Shown piece after piece: positions 8,101 to 15,946 of a stretch of 64,000 nt of DNA; within the stretch, counting starts at the first letter, position 1, and the number at the start of each line of letters is the position of its first letter. The stretch covers positions 1 to 64,000 of the forward strand of contig QZIR01000027.1 of assembly GCA_003604975.1 (NCBI GenBank), in the 5' to 3' direction. This DNA comes from Desulforudis sp. (GTDB lineage Bacteria; Bacillota; Desulfotomaculia; Desulfotomaculales; Desulforudaceae). Under the pieces are notes generated by a model that had not been told where the DNA came from, made no database searches, and saw only the letters and a program-made list of their open reading frames with translations. Both the position numbers and the translations under genes were made by a program.

Positions 8101-8697
8101 CTAACGACAGTTAGACGTAGTGAATGGTATGCGGTCATTTTGTTCAATACCGCCATTCGACAACCCGGCAATTGCGTCTTCCGGGCACACGGGAACGCAC
8201 AGACCACAACCGGTACACCTGTGGGTGAGTATCTTATAGGGGCTGTTATCGGTTCGGTAGGCGACAAAGGGACGTCCCACAATGGCGTCTTCCGGACAGA
8301 CATCAGCACAGAGGTCGCACATCACACATCTCTCCGGGTCTATCCGAAAGAGCGACGGAGTACGACAGAGCCCTGGCGGACAATGTTTTCTTTCGACATA
8401 CTCACTAATGGCATCCCAAGCTTCTTCAAGCATGTTCGCCACCCCATCCCAGACGTTGCGGCCGAAACGGCAGCGAGCAATCATCGGCACCTGACTATAA
8501 CATTGCCGTAGAAAATCCTGATCGGCTTCGGTCGCACAGCCCTTGACAATGCGTTCCACAACATCCGCCGCCGGTTCCAGCGCCAGAGTGCAGGGCAGAC
8601 AGAAGAGCTTAACTTGCCGACCTTGACCGCAGGTACGTTCGTCGGCTAGCTTGCGTAAGCGCTCAGCGCAGTCGGTTACCGTATATCCCGTATCCAT
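8101..8697 (-). CDS. NuoF-C-terminus-like iron-sulfur protein with two ferredoxin clusters
   Basis: A 198-aa protein resembling the C-terminal part of NuoF/HydB-type subunits without the FMN/NADH domain. Residues about 20-115 look like the NADH-4Fe-4S helical domain (CGQGRQVKLFCLPC, then QCYSQVPMIARCRFGRN). Two [4Fe-4S] ferredoxin motifs follow (CVMCDLCADVCPEDA near 124 and CTGCGLCVPVCPEDA near 160). It may connect formate dehydrogenase to an NADH-oxidising partner such as the NuoEF module encoded at 25029-27402. It lies 5 bases after the response regulator gene. The domain call is by eye and the role is inferred. Confidence 0.7.
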   Translation of the reverse strand: MDTGYTVTDCAERLRKLADERTCGQGRQVKLFCLPCTLALEPAADVVERIVKGCATEADQDFLRQCYSQVPMIARCRFGRNVWDGVANMLEEAWDAISEYVERKHCPPGLCRTPSLFRIDPERCVMCDLCADVCPEDAIVGRPFVAYRTDNSPYKILTHRCTGCGLCVPVCPEDAIAGLSNGGIEQNDRIPFTTSNCR

Positions 8698-8702
8698 ATC
8701 GG

Positions 8703-9479
8703 CTACCCCTCTTCTCCTTGTTTCTTACGTGGATATGCACCGCCACTTGTACGCAGCCGTCCCCCCATCAGCCCCAGGCGCTCCTTCAGACTTTGAACGC
8801 GGCCCCGGCTAACGGAGACCACACTGTTGGCGACATCGTTCATCACTATAGAGTAAGCACCGTTGACGTCCGGCCGGATCTCCTTGATTTGATCGATGCT
8901 AATCAGGTATGCGCGATGCGAGCGGAAGAACCGGTCGCTGGGCAAGCGTTGTCCTAACTGCTCCAGGGTATACCTTACGCATACCCGGTCGGTACGGGTG
9001 CAGAGAAAGGTACGGTTTTTTGCGGCATAGGCATAAACGATATCTTCGACAGCAACTGGTACCGCCACTCCGTTCCGCCCGCCTATTAACCATTTCAGGG
9101 TACAGGACTCGTTTTCAAATACCTCTTGAATCCGGGCAACGGTGTCCCGCAACCGGCTATCGCTGATGGGCTTAAGAAGATAGTCAACGGTCTTTAAGCC
9201 AAACGCCTTGTATGCGTGTTCTTGGAATGCCGTAACAAACACCACGCGCGGCGCATTGGGCAACTGTCTCAGCCTGGCCGCCAGTTCCATTCCACTCATG
9301 CCCGGCAGTTCGATATCAAGAAACAACACGTCGTAATCAACCGCGTTGATCAATTTCCAAGCATCGATACTGTTGGTCGCTTCACCGATGACTTCAATAC
9401 ATTCATGTTTAGAAAGCAGATAGCGTAACTCCATCCTCGCAGGATGCTCGTCATCCACAATCAGCGCCTTTATCCGCAC
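8703..9479 (-). CDS. LytTR-family response regulator
   Basis: A two-component response regulator, about 258 aa. An N-terminal receiver domain has the acidic pair DDE near residue 10, phospho-acceptor Asp in DVLFLDIELPG near 55, the FVTAF Thr and the LLKPIS Lys. A C-terminal LytTR DNA-binding domain (about 145-245) has RSHRAYLISIDQIKEI. The reading frame extends to GTG 9488, but that codon overlaps the SD; GTG 9479 sits eight bases after GGAGG and is preferred. No sensor kinase is in the window. Its place between fhs and the formate dehydrogenase genes suggests it controls, or is coregulated with, the pathway; this is inference. Confidence 0.9.
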   Translation of the reverse strand: MRIKALIVDDEHPARMELRYLLSKHECIEVIGEATNSIDAWKLINAVDYDVLFLDIELPGMSGMELAARLRQLPNAPRVVFVTAFQEHAYKAFGLKTVDYLLKPISDSRLRDTVARIQEVFENESCTLKWLIGGRNGVAVPVAVEDIVYAYAAKNRTFLCTRTDRVCVRYTLEQLGQRLPSDRFFRSHRAYLISIDQIKEIRPDVNGAYSIVMNDVANSVVSVSRGRVQSLKERLGLMGGRLRTSGGAYPRKKQGEEG

Positions 9480-9515
9480 CGCCTTCACCTCCTTTCCCCA
9501 AATCGCAAGCGAACT

Positions 9516-11189
9516 CTAGAAAAGCCCCACTACGTTGCCAAGCGCGTCAATATCGACCTTTTCCGCCGCCGGCATCTTCGGCAGGCCGGGCATTGTCATG
9601 ACCTTTCCCGCCAATACCACCAGGAACCCCGCCCCGTTTGCGGGCCGCAATTCACGCACTGTCAGGTTCCAGCCTGTGGGACGGCCCAAGAGCTTGGGGT
9701 TATCGGAAATCGAGTTTTGCGTTTTGGCTATGCAAATCGGCAAACGATCCAAGCCGAGACGGACAAAGTCCTCTATTTGTCGTTCAGCGAGATCGGTGTA
9801 GGCGACGCCGTCGGCCCCGTAGACCTTGCGTGCCACAATTTCAATCTTTTGTTGAATTGGCAGGTCCCAATCATAGAGTTGATTATACGAAGCTTCATTG
9901 CGGTCGATGATCTCCAGTACCTTTGTCGCCAGTTCTTCGCCTCCGGCCCCGCCGCGTGCAACGACCTCGGAAACCGCTGCGGGAACCCCTGCTTCCAGGC
10001 AATGCTCTTTGATAAGCTCCAACTCGGACTGATCGTCAGTGGGGAACCTGTTGATGGCCACTACCACCGGCAGGCCGAAATTATGCCTGATATTGTGCAC
10101 GTGCCAGTCAAGGTTGGGCAACCCGCGCCTGAGGGCTTCGGGATCGGGGCGCCCGACATCGGCCAGCGCCACTCCGCCATGCAGCTTCAGTGCCCGGACG
10201 GTAGCTACAAGGGCTACCGCGTCAGGTTTGAAGCCTGCATAGGGGCACACGATATCAAAAAATTTCTCAGCCCCAAGATCGGAGCCGAAGCCCCCTTCGG
10301 TGACCACATAATCCGCCAGCCCAAGCGCCGTACGAGTCGCCATGATGGAGTTGTTGCCGTGCGCGATGTTCGCAAACGGGCCGCCGTGAATGAAAGCCGG
10401 CTGGCCTTCGATGGTCTGCACGAGGTTGGGCTTCAAGGCGTCCTTCATCAGGACCGCCAGTGCCCCGGCCACTTTAAGCTCCCGTGCGAACACGGGCGCC
10501 CCGCTCTGGGTATAGGCGACCAGGATTCTGCCCACGCGCTCCTTGAAGTCATCCAACCCTTCTGCCAGGCACATCAAGGCCATGATTTCCGAGGCCACGG
10601 TGATATCAAAGCGGGCCTCCCGCGGCACGCCATCGGTTTTTCCGCCCAAACCGCACACGATATTCCTCAATGCACGGTCATTCATATCCAGTACACGCGG
10701 CCAAACAATCCTTCTTGCATCGATCTGCAGCTCGTTGCCGTTATAAAGGTGGTTGTCTATCACCGCCGCCAGAAGATTGTGCGCTGCGGAGATGGCGTGA
10801 AGATCACCGGTAAAATGCAGGTTAATGTCCTCCATGGGAACGACCTGTGAATACCCCCCGCCGGCCGCTCCGCCCTTGATGCCAAAGGTGGGGCCCAGCG
10901 ACGGCTCCCTGAGGCAGAGCATGACCTTCTTACCCAAACGACCCAAAGCCTGGGTAAGACCGACCGCGGTGCATGTCTTCCCCTCTCCGGCAGGCGTCGG
11001 CGTAATGGCCGTTGTAAAGATCAACTTCCCCCGCGGGGCATCTTTCACTCGTTGGCAAACATCCATACTTACCTTGGCCTTATACTTTCCGTATAGCTCG
11101 ATGTCGTCCATTCCAAGACCCAGATCGGCAGCCACATCCACTATCGGCTTTAGCTTGGCGCTGCAGGCGATTTCGATGTCCGGTAACAT
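9516..11189 (-). CDS. fhs: Formate-tetrahydrofolate ligase
   Basis: ATP-dependent activation of formate to 10-formyl-tetrahydrofolate, the second methyl-branch step. The 557-aa length is normal. The P-loop TPAGEGKTCTAVGL lies near residue 64. Further family signatures are LREPSLGPTFGIKGGAAGGG near 90-110, GDLHAISAAHNLL near 130, and FATEGGFGSD-like VVTEGGFGSDLGAEKFFDI near 300. ATG 11189 follows GGGGGGAG. It is 48 bases downstream of metF in the same transcript direction. Confidence 0.97.
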   Translation of the reverse strand: MLPDIEIACSAKLKPIVDVAADLGLGMDDIELYGKYKAKVSMDVCQRVKDAPRGKLIFTTAITPTPAGEGKTCTAVGLTQALGRLGKKVMLCLREPSLGPTFGIKGGAAGGGYSQVVPMEDINLHFTGDLHAISAAHNLLAAVIDNHLYNGNELQIDARRIVWPRVLDMNDRALRNIVCGLGGKTDGVPREARFDITVASEIMALMCLAEGLDDFKERVGRILVAYTQSGAPVFARELKVAGALAVLMKDALKPNLVQTIEGQPAFIHGGPFANIAHGNNSIMATRTALGLADYVVTEGGFGSDLGAEKFFDIVCPYAGFKPDAVALVATVRALKLHGGVALADVGRPDPEALRRGLPNLDWHVHNIRHNFGLPVVVAINRFPTDDQSELELIKEHCLEAGVPAAVSEVVARGGAGGEELATKVLEIIDRNEASYNQLYDWDLPIQQKIEIVARKVYGADGVAYTDLAERQIEDFVRLGLDRLPICIAKTQNSISDNPKLLGRPTGWNLTVRELRPANGAGFLVVLAGKVMTMPGLPKMPAAEKVDIDALGNVVGLF

Positions 11190-11237
11190 AGTCTTTCTCT
11201 CCCCCCTACTGTAAAACTGTAAATAGGATTAACCGAG

Positions 11238-12179
11238 CTATGGCCGGGGATAAAGCCCTGCCATGCTAACAATCTCCGGCACGGCTTCTTCCCAGTTAAT
11301 AGCCATAATGTGTACGCCGCTGACTCCTGCTATGGCCCGGACCTGATTGATAATTTCCAAAGCGATGCGCTGACCTTCCCGGAGTTTGTCAGAGGCCTTC
11401 TCCATACGGCGGATCAGTTCTTCGGGCACTTTCATCCCTGGGATCCGGCTCATGTAACGCAAAGCGCCGGCCGACCTCGGCGGGGTAACCCCGGCCAGAA
11501 TGAAGGTCTTCTTGTGCCAACCCGCAGCGCATACAGTATCCATCCAACGAGCAAAGCCTTCAACATCGTAAACGACCTGTGTTTGAATAAATTCGGCACC
11601 AGCCATCACCTTTTTACCCAGGCGGAGCACGCGAAGCTCAACGGGACCGGCGAAGGGGTTTTCCACGGCCCCCACGAAAACCCGCGGGGGAGCCTTTATT
11701 TCTTCACCGCATATAAACAGCCGCTCTTCCCGCATTTGCCTCACTGTTGCGGTCAATTGCACGGAATCAAGATCAAACACGCCTTTGGCCTCCGGGTGGT
11801 TGCCAAAGCGCTGGTGGTCACCGCTTAAGCATAATACATTGCGAACGCCCAGGCTTGCCGCTCCAAGGAGGTCAGACTGTAGGGCAATCCTGTTACGGTC
11901 CCGCGTGGTCATCTGCAGTACCGGTTCCCCACCGCTGTTCAAAACGTGTACTGCGGCCGCAAGGCTGCAAAGTCGCACGACCGCCGTCTGGTTGTCGGTA
12001 AGGTTCTGCGCGTCGGAATAGTCCTTTACCAAAGCAGCCAGCTGTTGAATCCTGCGCCCGTCAGCACCCTTGGGCGGCCCGATCTCGGCAGTCACTGCAA
12101 AGTGACCCGCCCTAAGGACCTTCTCCAGCCTGCTTCCGGTGCGGGCCTCAATCACTTTAGCGGCAGGGCCGATAGACAT
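11238..12179 (-). CDS. metF: Methylenetetrahydrofolate reductase, MetF subunit
   Basis: TIM-barrel flavoprotein reducing methylene-THF to methyl-THF, 313 aa. The N-terminal strand VTAEIGPPKGAD and NLTDNQ near 60, the NVLCLSGDHQ strand near 114 and the C-terminal GVHIMAIN match the family. ATG 12179 follows GGGAGGAAG and lies inside the 3' end of metV (28-base overlap), so the two subunits are translationally coupled. With MetV and MvhD upstream this resembles the acetogen MetFV arrangement rather than the stand-alone enterobacterial enzyme. Confidence 0.95.
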   Translation of the reverse strand: MSIGPAAKVIEARTGSRLEKVLRAGHFAVTAEIGPPKGADGRRIQQLAALVKDYSDAQNLTDNQTAVVRLCSLAAAVHVLNSGGEPVLQMTTRDRNRIALQSDLLGAASLGVRNVLCLSGDHQRFGNHPEAKGVFDLDSVQLTATVRQMREERLFICGEEIKAPPRVFVGAVENPFAGPVELRVLRLGKKVMAGAEFIQTQVVYDVEGFARWMDTVCAAGWHKKTFILAGVTPPRSAGALRYMSRIPGMKVPEELIRRMEKASDKLREGQRIALEIINQVRAIAGVSGVHIMAINWEEAVPEIVSMAGLYPRP

Positions 12180-12844
12180 GGCATTACTTCCTCCCTAATC
12201 ACCTTGCGCATTGCTCCTGAACCGGAATGAGCCCAGTTCTTCGGCGGCCTTATCCTCCTCAGGCTATCGAGACGCCCCTGCTTCTTCAGGCGATGGTAAA
12301 TCATCTCCCAGGCGCAAGGCAGGTCCGTGCCGGCTTCGCACCTGCCGTCGACCGACCCGCCACACGGGCCGTTTAAGAGTCCCTTAGCACAACGGGTCAC
12401 GGGACAGATGCCGGTGGTCTCCGCGAGGATACACTCTCCGCACATGGCGCAGCGTTCCTCCCATACTCCAGACATCACCGTGCCCCCTCCGCCAACGGTG
12501 TCAACCCCAGGAATGACCATCACGGTCGGGTATCTTTCCGCGATAAACTGCACTCCAACCCCACAACCCAGAGAGATGCACGCATCTGCCTTCTCCATCA
12601 AAGCATCCAGCGGCACAAGGCACTCGTTGTCACATTGCCTGAAAACGGTAACCTGAGCGATTTCAAACGGAAAGCCCCTCTTCTTGCCGGCAATCTCAAG
12701 AAGCTGCGCGACACAGGAAACCTCTTTTCGCCCCCCCGATTGACATACCGTCACACACTCCTGGCACCCTGCCACCACCAGTGACTTCATTCCCCCAACC
12801 AGTGCCAGAATTGACGAAACGGTCTTAGGACGTGCGAGAATCAA
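12152..12844 (-). CDS. metV: MetV, zinc/iron-sulfur partner of methylenetetrahydrofolate reductase
   Basis: MetV-type protein of about 230 aa that supports MetF in acetogens. It is rich in cysteines: GCQECVTVCQSGG near 22, QCDNECLV, LGCGVGVQ, then a C-terminal zinc-finger-like region with CAMCGECI, CPVTRCAKGLLNGPCGGS and CEAG. The TTG at 12844 is chosen because GGGAGGGG lies eight bases upstream and the earlier frame to 12991 reads as mvhD shadow (Trp/Arg-rich). It overlaps the mvhD end by about 20 bases and metF by 28. Confidence 0.88.
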   Translation of the reverse strand: MILARPKTVSSILALVGGMKSLVVAGCQECVTVCQSGGRKEVSCVAQLLEIAGKKRGFPFEIAQVTVFRQCDNECLVPLDALMEKADACISLGCGVGVQFIAERYPTVMVIPGVDTVGGGGTVMSGVWEERCAMCGECILAETTGICPVTRCAKGLLNGPCGGSVDGRCEAGTDLPCAWEMIYHRLKKQGRLDSLRRIRPPKNWAHSGSGAMRKVIREEVMPCLSALPLK

Positions 12845-13271
12845 GCTGTTCCCCTCCCTCCCGCTCTTGACCGTTAAACGCCGGGCCAAGGTCGCGGATG
12901 GTCTCCACCAGTTCCGCCATAAAGCGGGCAAACGGTGCCCCCATGCCTGCCGAAACGTAAAACATGTGCAGCCGTTCAGGCTCGATACCAATGTCCGCCA
13001 GGCGGTTTTTCAGAATCTCGACCCTTTTTCCCGCTCGCAGGTTTCCGCTCTGGTAATGACAGTTGCCTTTAAGGCACCCGGCTACACAAACCCCGTCCGC
13101 GCCCTTGACAAAAGCGTCTAAGATGTGTTCTTCACTGATGCGGCCCGAACAAGGCACCCTGATAATCTGGATATTAACCGGGTACTGGAGGCGGAGCACG
13201 CCGCTGAGGTCCGCCGCGCCGTAGGCGCAGTGGTGACAGCAAAAGGCAAGAATCTTTGGTTCAAAACTCAA
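12825..13271 (-). CDS. mvhD: MvhD/HdrD-type iron-sulfur electron-transfer subunit
   Basis: A small (about 148 aa) [2Fe-2S] protein of the MvhD family, which normally hands electrons to HdrA in heterodisulfide-reductase complexes. Cysteines are CCHHCAYGAAD near 9-17, RVPCSGRI near 43 and GCLKGNCHYQSGN near 70. TTG 13271 is preferred because GGAGGGGG is seven bases upstream; the frame is open to GTG 13289. In acetogens the metFV-mvhD genes accompany hdrABC. Here mvhD sits directly between acsE and metV with no hdr gene anywhere in the window. Confidence 0.88.
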   Translation of the reverse strand: MSFEPKILAFCCHHCAYGAADLSGVLRLQYPVNIQIIRVPCSGRISEEHILDAFVKGADGVCVAGCLKGNCHYQSGNLRAGKRVEILKNRLADIGIEPERLHMFYVSAGMGAPFARFMAELVETIRDLGPAFNGQEREGGEQLDSRTS

Positions 13272-13295
13272 CTTCCAACCCCCCTCCACCTAGGT

Positions 13296-14096
13296 TTACT
13301 TAGGGGACATTTTTTTGACACTCTGGAGAAAGGCGTCGCTGTATATCTCCTTGTTAAGTAGGACACGCCCGGCGGCAACCGTTTCTACCAACTGGGTGTC
13401 AAACACGTCGGCAATGGCGGCGTCAAGCCCGGAGGCCATGGCCATGCTCGCAAAAGTCCGGTTAAGCAGCAAGCGGTGGGGACAGCCTTGCGAGACGTTG
13501 CTTAAACCGACCACCGTCCGCGGGGGTGGATCAGCCAGCGTTTTGATTTGCCGTATGGTCTCGAGAACCTCCACGGCATGCTCCTGGCCAACATTTACGG
13601 GAAGTACCAAAGGGTCAATAAACAGATCACTTACGGAAAAACCCAGTTCGTCGGCTGTTACTACAATTTCCATGGCCATCGCCAGACGGTCGGCCGCGTC
13701 CCTTGATACGCCTCGCCGGTTCATGGTTAGCGCAATCAGGTATGCCCCGTAGTCCCTGGCCATCGTAAGGTATTTCTCCAGCTGTTCGCGCTCGGCTATC
13801 GTTGAATTGATAATAGGCCGGCTCTTGGTGACTGCCTTAAGCCCGGCCTCGATCGCCGGGAGCTTGGCCGCGTCTATACACAGGGGGGTATCTACGACTT
13901 CTTCCACCGTTTTTACCAACCACGGCATTACAGCTGCAGGGTCAGCCACGGCCGGTCCGGTGTTTATGTCGAGATAGGTCGCGCCTGCTTCGGTCTGGGT
14001 CACGGCAAGCCGCTGGATTGGTTCAGGATTCTTCGCCTGAATAGCCTCGGCCACATCGCGGAAAAGCCCGTTGATTCGTTCCCCGATCAAAATCAT
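13296..14096 (-). CDS. acsE: Methyl-THF:corrinoid iron-sulfur protein methyltransferase
   Basis: TIM-barrel methyltransferase moving the methyl group from methyl-THF to Co(I) of CFeSP, 266 aa as usual for AcsE. Pterin-binding features include TYLDINTGPAV near 41-50, DTPLCIDAAKLPAI near 70-83, RPIINSTIAE near 93 and the GLSNVSQGCPHRLLLNR strand near 198. ATG 14096 follows AGGGGGAG and overlaps the acsD stop as ATGA. Downstream is mvhD after a 24-base gap. Confidence 0.97.
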   Translation of the reverse strand: MILIGERINGLFRDVAEAIQAKNPEPIQRLAVTQTEAGATYLDINTGPAVADPAAVMPWLVKTVEEVVDTPLCIDAAKLPAIEAGLKAVTKSRPIINSTIAEREQLEKYLTMARDYGAYLIALTMNRRGVSRDAADRLAMAMEIVVTADELGFSVSDLFIDPLVLPVNVGQEHAVEVLETIRQIKTLADPPPRTVVGLSNVSQGCPHRLLLNRTFASMAMASGLDAAIADVFDTQLVETVAAGRVLLNKEIYSDAFLQSVKKMSPK

Positions 14097-15046
14097 AAAG
14101 CCATCTCTCCCCCTGCTAACACCTTAACGTGCTCCCTTACCACACGGGTTGCTTCAGGATGAAGCATCACCACCATATCCGCCCCCGCTTGGAGAAGGGT
14201 CCCGGCCGTAAGAGCCTCCCAAGCCACACCCTGCACGACCCCGTCGGTCGGACCGGTCTTGGCTTCTTTGGCCCGCCATGCCTCAAAACCGCAAAAGACA
14301 ATCATCGGTAACGCCAGGCTTGATTCTCCCTGGAGCGCCGCCAGGCGCACCCGTTCCATCACGGAATAGGTGTATTCAAGGCCGTAACCCAGCCCTCCGG
14401 TTGTCGGGTCCATGACAATCTGCGTTTGCGGTACTCCTAAATCATTAAGCAAAACGCAGATTTGTTTTTGCATATTGACGTCTACCGGACTCTGGGCAAT
14501 AACCAGATGTCCGTTGACCATGGCGGCCGCTGCGATCGTGCGGTAGTTGTCGCTGGTGACGGGCCCGATCAGGCACCGCCGGCCAGCACAGGTTTCGCTG
14601 ACCTTCTGCAAAACGACGTTATCCTTGGCGTCGTTGCCGCACCCCAACACAACCAGCGGTACGCCTGTCGCATCGAGGACATCCCGGGCCAGCGTCGCAC
14701 AGGCTTCCGGAGAAGCGTCGCTGAGTTCGGGGTCGGCGCCGCGCAGCCGCAGGCAGATGAACTCCGCTCCCCACTCCCGGGCGCAGTGACGCGCCCACTC
14801 CACCGGATCGCCCGCCACCGGGCCGAAAATGTTTTCCAAAGGCGCCGGCCAGAGTTCCGGGACTACGTCCCACACTTCCATACCTATCACGGGCAGATGC
14901 CCGGACGGCCCGTCAAAACTTAGAAACGGCAGGGTGGACGCCCCGCCCACCTGAAGGAATCGCTGCCCGTTCCCCGCAACGCCGGCCCCGATTTCTACCT
15001 CACTGATCCTGCACGGAAACTTTTCGCGGTGAAGCTCAAAGGACAC
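14093..15046 (-). CDS. acsD: Corrinoid iron-sulfur protein, small subunit
   Basis: Small (beta) subunit of CFeSP, a TIM-barrel that packs over the corrinoid and helps present it to AcsE and AcsB. The 317-aa length is normal. Family segments are PFLSFDG near 42-48, HCAREWGAEFICLRLRGADP, VPLVVLGCGN, DPTTGGLGYGLEYTYSVMER near 220-240 and a C-terminal MVMLHPEA. GTG 15046 follows AAGGAGGGAG. It overlaps acsE by four bases and lies 15 bases after cooC. Confidence 0.95.
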   Translation of the reverse strand: MSFELHREKFPCRISEVEIGAGVAGNGQRFLQVGGASTLPFLSFDGPSGHLPVIGMEVWDVVPELWPAPLENIFGPVAGDPVEWARHCAREWGAEFICLRLRGADPELSDASPEACATLARDVLDATGVPLVVLGCGNDAKDNVVLQKVSETCAGRRCLIGPVTSDNYRTIAAAAMVNGHLVIAQSPVDVNMQKQICVLLNDLGVPQTQIVMDPTTGGLGYGLEYTYSVMERVRLAALQGESSLALPMIVFCGFEAWRAKEAKTGPTDGVVQGVAWEALTAGTLLQAGADMVVMLHPEATRVVREHVKVLAGGEMAL

Positions 15047-15061
15047 GGCAGTTCTCCCTCC

Positions 15062-15838
15062 TTACTGTAAATTCGTGCTTTGCTGAAGCAACTGATCCAT
15101 CACGGGCTCGAAGCAGCGTACTACCGGCGCATTTGCGGGAATATGCAAGAGCGGTTTGCCGCCGGCGTCATGCTCGGCAATAAGAGCGTCATATGGCAAC
15201 ACCCGCACATAATCAAGGTTGGTCGCGGCGATTTCCTCACGTAAAGCCGTACTGAGCTTGTTCTGTGCCTTGCAAACAAGGAGGCATTGGCGCTTGATCC
15301 GTAACCCAAGTTCCGCTGCCACCCGCGCCACCCGTCCGGCGGAACGCACCCCCCGCACGCTGTTGTCGCTAACAACGATGAGCAGGTCAACAAGATCGGT
15401 CGTCCGCCGGCTCAGGTGTTCGAGACCGGCCTCATTATCCAAAACAGTGTAACCGTAATTCTTATCCAGCCTCTCCATGACCCCGCGCAGCATGGCGTTG
15501 GCATAACAGTAGCAGCCGGAGCCCTCCGGGCGCCCCATAGCAACAAGATCCACCTCGGCGCCGTCGGCATCCATCAACGCCTCCCGTACACGGAAGTCCA
15601 GGTAGGAAACCTTATCAATCCCTCCCGATCCTTGGGAAGGGCCAATAATCTGACGCAGGATTTCCATCAAGTCCGCGCATGGGGCTACCCCCAGCGCTTC
15701 ACCGAGGTTGGCGTTCGGATCGGCATCCACTGCCAGGACCGGCCCCAGACCGCGACGGATAAGGTAACGAATGACAAGCGTGGCGACCGTCGTCTTGCCT
15801 GATCCACCCTTACCCGCTACCGCGATTCTAAATCCCAC
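15062..15838 (-). CDS. cooC: CooC-type nickel-insertion ATPase
   Basis: A 258-aa MinD-superfamily ATPase acting in nickel insertion into CO dehydrogenase/acetyl-CoA synthase. It has the deviant Walker A GKGGSGKTTVA at residues 9-19, DADPNANLGEALG near 41, a CYCYANAM metal site near 112 and LDNEAGLEHLSRR near 135, all of which match CooC closely. GTG 15838 is the start. It sits between acsC and acsD, as in several acetogens and sulfate reducers. The paralog at 3756-4511 differs most around the metal site. Confidence 0.92.
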   Translation of the reverse strand: MGFRIAVAGKGGSGKTTVATLVIRYLIRRGLGPVLAVDADPNANLGEALGVAPCADLMEILRQIIGPSQGSGGIDKVSYLDFRVREALMDADGAEVDLVAMGRPEGSGCYCYANAMLRGVMERLDKNYGYTVLDNEAGLEHLSRRTTDLVDLLIVVSDNSVRGVRSAGRVARVAAELGLRIKRQCLLVCKAQNKLSTALREEIAATNLDYVRVLPYDALIAEHDAGGKPLLHIPANAPVVRCFEPVMDQLLQQSTNLQ

Positions 15839-15946
15839 CTCATCGCGCCCCCTTCAGATTAGCCTGTAGCCCATTAATAATCGCTGAGAAACCGTGTCAT
15901 CTGGCCTTAGTAAACCCTGAAAAAACTGCCATCCAGCATCTGCCAT

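Noticed and set aside
9444-10850. 468-codon plus-strand open frame opposite fhs
   Set aside because: His/Gln-rich and without domain character; fhs on the minus strand is certain, so this is a GC-rich antisense shadow.
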